From NCBI GenBank assembly GCA_017412265.1, contig JAFPYK010000009.1, positions 1 to 8,047 of the forward strand: a DNA stretch of 8,047 nt, in the 5' to 3' direction. A program made the translations under genes and the position numbers. Of this stretch, positions 1 to 5,621 are shown in pieces. Source of the DNA: Lachnospiraceae bacterium (GTDB lineage: Bacteria > Bacillota > Clostridia > Lachnospirales > Lachnospiraceae). Positions within the stretch are counted from its first letter, which is position 1. Each line of letters begins with the position of its first letter. Below the pieces are notes generated by a model. It was not told the DNA's origin. It ran no database searches and worked only from the letters and a program-made list of their open reading frames with translations.

Positions 1-1022
1 AACTGGATGGACCCCGAGATCCCCAGCGTCAGCAGAAGCTTCGGCTTCACGGTGCGCCCGCTCAGGCCGATCTGCCGCTCGATCGGCATCCAGCCCAGCT
101 CCACCAGCGCGCGCGAAGAGGCAAATGCGGCCCCCAGCCGATCCGCCAGCTCCTGGAACATCGGGAGATCTTCCTTGCGCTTCACGCCTTTTCCTACTGC
201 AACTATTATATCGGAATCTGCAATATCTGTAAAGTTTTCTGCCGGGTAACGCCGGTAAATGTCAATCTCTGACGCGGTTTCCGGCGCTTTGCACCTTATA
301 ATCTCGGGAAAGCCCGATTTCTCCCTGGCCAGGCTCCGGAACACCTTCTCCCGGACGGTCGCCATCTGCGGCCTCTCATCCTCCGTCAGGATATTGGCCA
401 TGATATTGCCGCCGAAGGCCGGGCGCGTCTGAAGGAGCAGCCCGTTCTCCGTGATGGCAAGCTCGGTGCAGTCCGCGGTCAGCCCCGTGTGGAACCTCAC
501 TGCCGCGTAAGGCGCCAGCGCCCTGGCTTCCATCGTCGCCCCGTAGAGCACGATGGCGGGCTTCACCTGCTCGATGCACGCGCAGAGCGCAGGCCCGAAG
601 ACGTCGCCCCGGAAATCCTCATAGCATGGATCGTCGTAGCAATAGACCCGGTCAAGCCCGAGCCCCGCGAACTCCTCATCTCTCACGCCGGACCCGATCG
701 CGGCCGCATAGAGCGGCTCCTTAAGCTTCGCAGCCAGCTCCTTGGCCTTCCCCAGGATCTCGTAGAAGACCGGATGCAGCCGCCCGCCCTCCTGCTGGGC
801 GAACACCATCACGCCCCGCCAGCTGCCGAGATCCTTGCCGGAAGCCTTCCGGCTCTCTTCCTCGATCGCCTCGCAGGGACATACGCTGACACAGGAGCCG
901 CAGCCCCGGCAGGCCTCTGTGATGCGGGCCTTCTCCTCCAGCTCGATGGCTCCGAAGAGGCACGCCTGTACACACGCGCCGCAGCCGACGCAGAGCTCTT
1001 CATTTACATGGACTCTTCCCAT
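1..1022 (-). CDS. etfA: electron transfer flavoprotein alpha subunit with N-terminal 2x[4Fe-4S] ferredoxin domain (3' partial)
   Basis: The frame is open to the left edge. 340 residues are visible, of about 400-420 expected for ferredoxin-fused EtfA. Residues 1-60 form a ferredoxin domain with two complete cysteine sets: C11, C14, C17, C21, and C38, C41, C44, C48 followed by Pro. The ETF N-terminal domain begins near W68 (WRGVMVFAQQEGG). The FAD domain starts near residue 270, with GKGVK (277-281; most ETFs have GRG), SSRALVELGWMP and IGLSGRTVKPKL, and the window ends within GISGSIQ. The remaining His, AGM and NxDP elements lie beyond the edge. CarE and LctC of Acetobacterium woodii have the same layout, and the clusters carry electrons to or from ferredoxin. 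Here it would pair with etfB, which it overlaps by 19 bases, and with the FAD oxidase. A local AT-rich patch lies at about 186-245, near the domain junction. Confidence 0.93.
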   Translation of the reverse strand, partial: MGRVHVNEELCVGCGACVQACLFGAIELEEKARITEACRGCGSCVSVCPCEAIEEESRKASGKDLGSWRGVMVFAQQEGGRLHPVFYEILGKAKELAAKLKEPLYAAAIGSGVRDEEFAGLGLDRVYCYDDPCYEDFRGDVFGPALCACIEQVKPAIVLYGATMEARALAPYAAVRFHTGLTADCTELAITENGLLLQTRPAFGGNIMANILTEDERPQMATVREKVFRSLAREKSGFPEIIRCKAPETASEIDIYRRYPAENFTDIADSDIIVAVGKGVKRKEDLPMFQELADRLGAAFASSRALVELGWMPIERQIGLSGRTVKPKLLLTLGISGSIQ

Positions 1023-1822
1023 CGTATTCCCTCGTATTCTCCGTTTGCCGCCAGCGAAAGCCACCGGCTCACACGGTCCGCATTTTCTTCCATGCTCCCC
1101 TGCAGGCGGAAGCCCTTCTCCCCGCGGTAAGGCGGGTAGATCTTCTCAACCCGGGTCGCAGATCCCTCCAGCCCGTAGTGCATCGGGTCCTGATCCGGCA
1201 GATCCGCCGCGGACAGGCACTCCAGCGGCGCCTTCTTCGCGGCCAGCTTTGCCTTCAGCGCAGGGATCCTCGGCTGCCCGATGCCTTTGTCGACACAGAT
1301 GACGCAGGGCGGGCGGATGCCGCACTCCAGATCGCCGCGGCTGCCCGAGCAGCGAACCCGGATCTCCTCCTCGCTGCAGCCGATCAGCTCCTGAATCCAG
1401 CACAGATACGGGCGCCCCAGATGGACCGCCACCGCGGGCCCGACCTGGGCCGTATCCCCGTCGGTGGTCTGCCGGCCGAAGACGATCAGGTCAAATGGTC
1501 CCTTGGCCGCAAGTGCCTGGGAGAGCGTGTAGGACGTGGCCAGGACATCCGCGCCCGCGAACGCCCGGTCGCTGATGAGCACCCCGTGGTCCGCCCCCAT
1601 CGCGATGGCGTCCCGGAGCGTCTTCTCCGCGCTCTGCGGTCCCATCGAGAAGGCCGTCACCTCGCCGCCGGTCTGCTCCCGGATGCGAAGAGCCGCCTCC
1701 ACCGCGAACAAGTCATACGGGTTCGTGGCCACCGCCCCGTCCCGGATCAGCGTCCCGCGCTCCGGATCCATCTTCGCGTCCTGCGACGCAGGCACCTGCT
1801 TGACACATACCGCAATCTTCAT
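1004..1822 (-). CDS. etfB: electron transfer flavoprotein beta subunit, bifurcation type
   Basis: A 272-residue EtfB. It has the family start MKIAVCVKQVPAS, the conserved NPYDLFAVEAALR (34-46), and the intact nucleotide/FAD loop FGRQTTDGDTAQVGP (115-129) that marks flavin-bifurcating ETFs. The recognition loop near residues 185-200 (RIPALKAKLAAKKAPLE) matches the stretch by which EtfB docks on its dehydrogenase. In confurcating lactate dehydrogenase and caffeyl-CoA reductase complexes this subunit carries the bifurcating FAD and meets NAD(H). Here it would take electrons derived from the upstream FAD oxidase. The C-terminal stretch from about 205 to 272 is an extension seen in ETFs with ferredoxin-bearing partners. 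It overlaps etfA by 19 bases (etfA starts at 1022), so the two are translationally coupled. No canonical motif is lost, in contrast to the ETF beta-like protein upstream. Confidence 0.93.
   Translation of the reverse strand: MKIAVCVKQVPASQDAKMDPERGTLIRDGAVATNPYDLFAVEAALRIREQTGGEVTAFSMGPQSAEKTLRDAIAMGADHGVLISDRAFAGADVLATSYTLSQALAAKGPFDLIVFGRQTTDGDTAQVGPAVAVHLGRPYLCWIQELIGCSEEEIRVRCSGSRGDLECGIRPPCVICVDKGIGQPRIPALKAKLAAKKAPLECLSAADLPDQDPMHYGLEGSATRVEKIYPPYRGEKGFRLQGSMEENADRVSRWLSLAANGEYEGIRWEESM
1029..1033 (-). promoter_or_regulatory. ribosome binding site of etfA inside the end of etfB
   Basis: GAGGG lies 6 bases before the ATG at 1022, within the etfB coding sequence. It places the etfA start exactly where the ferredoxin domain begins. 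Confidence 0.75.
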
Positions 1823-1828
1823 CACATT

Positions 1829-1833
1829 TCCTC
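1829..1833 (-). promoter_or_regulatory. ribosome binding site that fixes the start of the canonical EtfB
   Basis: GAGGA lies 6 bases before the ATG at 1822. It supports the start MKIAVCVKQVPAS over an in-frame GTG at 1858, which would add 12 residues unlike any EtfB N-terminus. Confidence 0.75.
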
Positions 1834-1864
1834 GTCTAGAATCGCTCTTGTTGCTCACGCCTCA

Positions 1865-3367
1865 TCAGAAGAGATTTCCCGGGTTGAGCAGTCCCTTCGG
1901 GTCGAAGAACTCCTTCACTGCCCGCGCCCTCTCAAGCCTTCCCGGGTCCGCACTCTCCCGCAGCAGTTCCCGCTTCAGTTTCCCGACACCGTTCTCCGAG
2001 ATCACGCATCCGCCCATGCCGGCAACCGCCCGCGCCCAGGAAGCCAGCAGCTCCCTTCCGGCCCGGTATTCCTGCTCGTTCCCGGCAAATACATTCACAT
2101 GCATCCGGTTCTCGATCACATGCCCGAAGATCGACCCGGCGAGCCCGGTCCCGGCAAGCCCGCTCTCATAGAGTTCCACGAGCTCCCTCCGGCACTCCGC
2201 AGGCGCGGTGAAGTCCGCCGCCAGCTTCGTGATCTCCCGGCAGGCGAGCCTTGCCTCACTCACCCGCACATTAGCCGCCTCCGGCGCCGCGTGCCGCAGC
2301 AGCCGGAACTTCTCCATCTCGGCGGCTCCGGTCCCTGCCCAGGTATCGTCCTCATTTCCTCCGAACTCCGTGAACAGCTCCAGAAGCATCATCAGCGCTT
2401 CGCCCACGTCGTCTTCCGACTCCCCGCAGACCTCCAGATAGACCGCCTGGCGCGTTCCTGCCGGGAAATCCGGCAGCGCCGCAAGGCCCTGGATCGTGCT
2501 CCTCATCGAATCAACCATCGACAGCGCGGTCTCATGGAAATACTCTCCGACCGCAAGCCTCGTATCTCCCGGGAATTCCTCCTGCGCCCCGGCCGCAGCC
2601 TCTGCAAAGCCCAGCGGGTCGCCTTCCTCTCCGAAGAAGAACACGATGCCCCACTGCTCGGAGGGAAGCTTCCTCGCTTCCAGCGTCAGGTTCAGCACGA
2701 TGCCCAGCATCCCTTCGCTTCCCGCGAAGACGTCCAGGAGATCCTCTCCCTCATGCAGGGAGAGAAGCCCGCTGTAGCCGCCGGCATCCGCCGGAAGTCC
2801 CTCGACGCGCAGCTCACGCCCGTCCGGGAGCGTACATGCACCGTTCCGCAGCACCGCCTCGCCTCGTCTCAGCTTCATCACCGTACCATCCGCCAGCAGG
2901 ATCTCCGCCTCCGCTGTCCGGTCGCCCACGCTGCCGTAGAGCAGCCCGTTCGGCCCCTTCGCGTTGCAGGCAAATGCGCCTCCGACGGTCGCCGTCGTCT
3001 CGGTCGGATTCGGCAGGAACGCCGCTCCGGACCTTCTCGCCGCAAGCTCCGCCGCCAGCGCGCTCAGCCGCATTCCGGGCTCCACGCACACCAGCGTCCT
3101 TCCGTCTTCCTCCGTAACCGATACCAGCCGCTCCAGCTTCTCCGTCGAGAGCAGGTGCCCTCCCGCGGGCACACCCGCCCCGCACAGCCCGGTCCGCGCG
3201 CCCTGCACGGTCACACTCCGCCCCTGCTTCAGGCACTCCCTCGCGGTCTCCGCCATCGCCTCCACCGTATCCGGGAACGAGATCTCCTCACAAGAACCGG
3301 TATACCTCGACTCGTCGCGCAGGTATTCTTCATACCGGTCCGAATATGCTTCCACAAACTTCTTCAT
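1865..3367 (-). CDS. FAD-linked oxidase of the GlcD / D-lactate dehydrogenase type, with altered active site
   Basis: A 500-residue cytoplasmic flavoenzyme, the expected substrate-oxidising subunit of the operon. The N-terminal PCMH FAD domain shows QGARTGLCGAGVP (55-67), TVGGAFACNAKGPNG (127-141) and FAGSEGMLGIV (214-224). The C-terminal FAD-oxidase domain ends in the typical DPKGLLNPGNLF. The metal-site histidines H416 and H423 and E458 are in place, but the loop between the histidines, normally GDGN, reads IENR (418-421). The catalytic His of the family's EHGIG motif is Asn459 (ENGVG). Relatives oxidise D-lactate, glycolate or 2-hydroxyglutarate. The changes suggest another substrate, a different base, or reduced activity. 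The gene overlaps the upstream ETF alpha-like gene by ATGA and is followed 42 bases later by a canonical EtfB, so it is flanked by two ETF pairs. A GGAGG lies 12 bases before the ATG. The family is certain; the substrate is unknown. Confidence 0.92.
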   Translation of the reverse strand: MKKFVEAYSDRYEEYLRDESRYTGSCEEISFPDTVEAMAETARECLKQGRSVTVQGARTGLCGAGVPAGGHLLSTEKLERLVSVTEEDGRTLVCVEPGMRLSALAAELAARRSGAAFLPNPTETTATVGGAFACNAKGPNGLLYGSVGDRTAEAEILLADGTVMKLRRGEAVLRNGACTLPDGRELRVEGLPADAGGYSGLLSLHEGEDLLDVFAGSEGMLGIVLNLTLEARKLPSEQWGIVFFFGEEGDPLGFAEAAAGAQEEFPGDTRLAVGEYFHETALSMVDSMRSTIQGLAALPDFPAGTRQAVYLEVCGESEDDVGEALMMLLELFTEFGGNEDDTWAGTGAAEMEKFRLLRHAAPEAANVRVSEARLACREITKLAADFTAPAECRRELVELYESGLAGTGLAGSIFGHVIENRMHVNVFAGNEQEYRAGRELLASWARAVAGMGGCVISENGVGKLKRELLRESADPGRLERARAVKEFFDPKGLLNPGNLF

Positions 3368-4323
3368 CCGACTTTCTCGCCTCCCAGTTCTCTCAAGAGA
3401 GCCTCCGCCAGCGCGTTGCAGTCCTCGACGATCCCCAGGTCCGCGATCCGGAAGACCGCCGCCGAAGGATCGTTATTGACCGCCACCAGGTACTTGCTCT
3501 TCTCCACGCCGGCCGCAAATGCCGCGGCACCGGAAGCGCCCATCACGACGCAGAGCTCCGGCGCGATGATCGCAGAGGACGCGCCGACCATGCAGCTTTT
3601 GTCCACCCAGCCGTCATAAACCACCGGCCTTGTCGCTGCGAGACGCGCGTCCAGCGCCTCTGCAAGCTCCTGCATCTGTGGGATCTTCTCCCGGCTGCCG
3701 ACGCCTCTTCCGGCCACGACCACACGCTTCGCGGCCGTGATGCCTTCCTCCTCGGCCCTCGGGATGATCTCCGCATCCTCAAGCCACGAAGGCTCCTCAT
3801 ACGCTTCGGCAAGCTGCACTTCCTCCACCGCGGGCGCCTCGCCCTCCGGCACCTCCGCCGCCGGCTGCACCGTCACCGAGCAGACCGCCGGAAGGCTCTC
3901 CGGCACGAACGACACCGTCAGATTGTTGGAATACGCCGGCCTCGATAACACCGGGCCCTCCTCGCTCTGCCGCAGCGTCTTCACATTTAACAGACATCCG
4001 CAGCCCAGGCGCCCGGCCAGCAGCGCGGCCGCCTCGCTTCCTTCCATCGTCGCGGGAAGGACCGCGAGGACCTCCTCGTCCGGCTTCACGAACATCTCCG
4101 CCGCGTCTGCCCAGACCTCCGGATCCTCCGGCAGCGTCCCCTTCGGGCGCACCGCCAGCACCTTCTCATATCCCCTGAAGTCCGGCAGCTCCCCCGCATC
4201 TTCACATTTCCTCAGATAGATCAGCTGCGCGCTTCCCCCCAGAGGACGGATGCTCTCCGCCAGCGCATAGATCTGATTCTGCACCTGGGCAGAACTCTCA
4301 CGAATGACAGCCACGATCTTCAT
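3364..4323 (-). CDS. divergent electron transfer flavoprotein alpha-like (FixB-type) subunit
   Basis: A 319-residue protein. Residues 1 to about 155 form the ETF N-terminal alpha/beta domain, from MKIVAVIRESSAQVQNQIYA. An acidic linker (155-195) follows, then the C-terminal FAD-binding domain. The FAD domain keeps GRGVGS (205-210), DGW (237-239), VNNDP (282-286) and ADLGIVED (294-301). The usual IGQTG/LSG motif is altered to VGASSA (246-251). The GISGAIQH motif, whose His contacts the flavin ring in classical ETFs, reads GASGAAAF (262-269), so that His is missing. There is no ferredoxin extension, unlike the EtfA at the left edge. AAGGAG lies 8 bases before the ATG, inside the end of the beta-like gene. 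FAD binding is plausible but its redox tuning is probably unlike that of classical ETFs. Confidence 0.87.
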   Translation of the reverse strand: MKIVAVIRESSAQVQNQIYALAESIRPLGGSAQLIYLRKCEDAGELPDFRGYEKVLAVRPKGTLPEDPEVWADAAEMFVKPDEEVLAVLPATMEGSEAAALLAGRLGCGCLLNVKTLRQSEEGPVLSRPAYSNNLTVSFVPESLPAVCSVTVQPAAEVPEGEAPAVEEVQLAEAYEEPSWLEDAEIIPRAEEEGITAAKRVVVAGRGVGSREKIPQMQELAEALDARLAATRPVVYDGWVDKSCMVGASSAIIAPELCVVMGASGAAAFAAGVEKSKYLVAVNNDPSAAVFRIADLGIVEDCNALAEALLRELGGEKVG

Positions 4324-5099
4324 GCCAGTTTCTCCTTCCTCAGGGTGTCAAGAAGCCCTCTTGCCTTCTCCTCCGCGCTCTCGCCCTCGAGGAACGTGCA
4401 CTCCTTCACCAGCGATTCCTGGAAGAGCCTGCACGCCCGGAATCCTTCCTTCCCCTCCGGGCTCCGCTCCAGATGCTCCGCCTTCTTTCCCTTCACCGCA
4501 AGCTTCTCCCGCAGCGTCGCGACCCTCAGATAAGGCGTGTCCGAATTGCCGAACGCATACACCGCGGGCTGCCGCACCGTCGCGTGCAGCTCTCCCGCGT
4601 CCCTCTCGCAGACCGCCCGCAGGCCGCCCTCCGCGCATCTCACGGAGATCACCTGGTTCAGGCACGGCCTTCCCAGCCTTCCGGCCAGCAGGTACGGTGT
4701 CAGGCCGTTCTCGCCCATCGCGTTCTTGCAGCCCATGAACACTGCGTCGTAAGGCTGCGCCGCCTCCGCGAGCAGCCCCGCCACCGCGTCCGGCCGCCAC
4801 GTCAGGTCCTCCTCGGTGTGGATCTGGAAGATCTGGTTCACGCCCACCGCGAACATATTTTTATAAAAAATGTCATAATTGCCGTTGCCGATCGTCACCG
4901 CGTCCACCACGGCCTCCTCCCCGGAAGCGCGCAGCGCGTCCTGAAGCCGCAGGGCTGCCTCCAGGGCCGCTTCGTCATAACAGTTCAGCTCCTTCTGCGT
5001 GTAGCTGATGTCAAATGCTTCCAGGCTTGCCTGTTCCCAGTCCCGCTTCATCACCGATTCCAGGTCCTGGGTCACTTTAAAACAGACGATGATTCTCAT
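4320..5099 (-). CDS. divergent electron transfer flavoprotein beta-like (FixA-type) subunit
   Basis: A 259-residue protein opening with the ETF beta signature MRIIVCFKVTQDLESV. The conserved NPYDEYA-type motif of EtfB appears as NCYDEAALEAALRLQD (39-54), and a VRQPAVYAFGNSDTPYLR segment (175-192) corresponds to the region before the recognition loop. The loop that in bifurcating EtfB proteins reads GRQ..DGDTAQVGP and binds FAD or AMP is here GCKNAMGENGLTP (123-135). The canonical Asp-Gly-Asp-Thr is therefore absent, and the subunit probably binds nucleotide differently or not at all. It is the first gene of the operon. It overlaps the next gene by ATGA, which fits formation of a heterodimer with that product. 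Its partner dehydrogenase is probably the FAD oxidase two genes downstream. The ETF fold is well supported; the cofactor content is uncertain. Confidence 0.85.
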   Translation of the reverse strand: MRIIVCFKVTQDLESVMKRDWEQASLEAFDISYTQKELNCYDEAALEAALRLQDALRASGEEAVVDAVTIGNGNYDIFYKNMFAVGVNQIFQIHTEEDLTWRPDAVAGLLAEAAQPYDAVFMGCKNAMGENGLTPYLLAGRLGRPCLNQVISVRCAEGGLRAVCERDAGELHATVRQPAVYAFGNSDTPYLRVATLREKLAVKGKKAEHLERSPEGKEGFRACRLFQESLVKECTFLEGESAEEKARGLLDTLRKEKLA

Positions 5100-5105
5100 A
5101 GTGTA

Positions 5106-5109
5106 CTCC
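5106..5109 (-). promoter_or_regulatory. ribosome binding site that fixes the start of the first ETF beta-like gene
   Basis: GGAG lies 6 bases before the ATG at 5099. This favours the start that gives MRIIVCFKVT over an in-frame ATG 51 bases upstream at 5150. The upstream ATG lacks a well-spaced site and would add residues not found in the family. Confidence 0.75.
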
Positions 5110-5124
5110 GTATCTTCACAATCC

Positions 5125-5142
5125 CGGCCGCTCATCCGGCCG
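5125..5142 (-). other. GC-rich leader hairpin in the 5' untranslated region
   Basis: Two copies of CGGCCG, separated by GATGAG, can pair as a 6-bp all-GC stem with a 6-base loop in the predicted leader. It lies about 15 bases before the ribosome binding site and is not followed by a U-tract, so it is not an intrinsic terminator. It may stabilise the leader or have no function. Confidence 0.35.
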
Positions 5143-5157
5143 CCCTTCATTTGCCTT

Positions 5158-5178
5158 TATACAGTATATTGTACAATA
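5158..5178. promoter_or_regulatory. twin palindromes over the -10 box and start site, candidate operator
   Basis: A perfect 12-bp palindrome, TATTGTACAATA (5167-5178), contains the -10 box. It directly abuts an 11-bp palindrome, TATACAGTATA (5158-5168), at the predicted transcription start. Both are symmetric with GTAC- or GTAT-type half-sites. The first recalls the TNGTNNNACNA-like operators of GntR/FadR-family regulators, which often control 2-hydroxyacid genes. A repressor here would block RNA polymerase. No regulator gene lies in the window, so the assignment is inference. Confidence 0.45.
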
Positions 5179-5196
5179 AGCGCACACCTTTGTCCA
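5168..5196 (-). promoter_or_regulatory. sigma-A-type promoter for the ETF / FAD-oxidase operon
   Basis: On the minus strand, the -35 TGGACA (5196-5191) and the -10 TACAAT (5173-5168) are separated by exactly 17 bases. Each box matches consensus at 5 of 6 positions. The predicted start of transcription is near 5161, which gives a leader of about 60 bases before the ATG at 5099. This AT-rich patch stands out in an otherwise GC-rich region and is correctly placed upstream of the first ETF gene. Confidence 0.75.
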
Positions 5197-5217
5197 CACC
5201 CTGTCCCGCATATAAGC

Positions 5218-5245
5218 AGAGGCAGGCCACTGCCGGCCTGCCTCT
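5218..5245 (-). terminator. perfect 11-bp hairpin after the DUF1667 gene, probable (weak) terminator
   Basis: Read on the minus strand, AGAGGCAGGCC pairs perfectly with GGCCTGCCTCT across a 6-base loop, starting 10 bases after the DUF1667 stop. The following bases, GCTTATATG, form only a poor U-tract, so termination may be partial or factor-assisted. Its placement between a stop codon and a new promoter supports a terminator role. It could also stabilise the 3' end of the mRNA. Confidence 0.55.
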
Positions 5246-5255
5246 CCACACAAGA

Positions 5256-5618
5256 TCAAACAGCATCCACATCCCTGGAAGCCAGCAGGTTCACGCCCAG
5301 CCCCAGAAGATCCGGCACAACCACGTCGCCGCACTTCACCGGGGCCTTCACCCTCACCTGGTACACTTCCTTCAGGCACTCCGCCATCTTCTCCTTCGGA
5401 ATCTCCGCGGAAGTGATCACCGGAAGCCGGCGTACGACACCGCCCTCCACCACGACCGTAGAGGTAAACATCCGCTTCGGCGCCGTGAACTCATCGCGCG
5501 CGAACGCCTCGCCTCTCTTGCAGGTATGGCCGGTCACCGAGAGGCCCTCCGGCGTCTCCTTCACCGTAATGCTGCAGCTCATCGGGCACACAATACAGGT
5601 AAATGTTTTCTCAGCCAT
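5256..5618 (-). CDS. DUF1667 small cysteine-motif protein, third member of the GlpA-like triad
   Basis: A 120-residue protein starting MAEKTFTCIVCPMSC. The N-terminal cysteines C8-x2-C11-x3-C15 and a fourth, C33, in the GHTCKRG motif match the DUF1667 pattern. Four such cysteines could hold an iron-sulfur cluster; that is inference, because the biochemistry of this family is little studied. Two further cysteines are at 81 and 96. The C-terminal half, with VKAPVKCGDVVVPDLLGLGV, is typical of the family and may form a docking domain. The start is well supported: a full AGGAGG at 5627-5632 lies 8 bases before the ATG, and the gene begins 3 bases after the upstream stop. It is the last gene of its operon and is followed 10 bases later by a strong hairpin. 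It is likely a small electron-transfer or assembly subunit of the two flavoproteins upstream. Confidence 0.9.
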   Translation of the reverse strand: MAEKTFTCIVCPMSCSITVKETPEGLSVTGHTCKRGEAFARDEFTAPKRMFTSTVVVEGGVVRRLPVITSAEIPKEKMAECLKEVYQVRVKAPVKCGDVVVPDLLGLGVNLLASRDVDAV

Positions 5619-5621
5619 AAC

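Noticed and set aside
871..1022. Ferredoxin motif as a separate small gene
   Set aside because: The reading frame continues without a stop through the ETF alpha domains to the window edge. It is a fused domain, as in CarE/LctC-type EtfA.
1823..1858. GTG at 1858 as start of etfB
   Set aside because: The added 12 residues are not part of the family, and the ATG at 1822 has a strong GAGGA site.
1178..3619. Long open frame of 813 codons on the plus strand
   Set aside because: It lies antisense to the FAD oxidase and EtfB and crosses both genes. The translation is Arg/Pro/His-rich with no family motif, as expected of the complement of GC-rich coding sequence.
5100..5150. Upstream in-frame ATG at 5150 as start of the first ETF beta-like gene
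   Set aside because: It would add 17 residues unlike any ETF N-terminus and lacks a well-spaced ribosome binding site. The ATG at 5099 has GGAG at good spacing and begins at the conserved MRIIVCFK.
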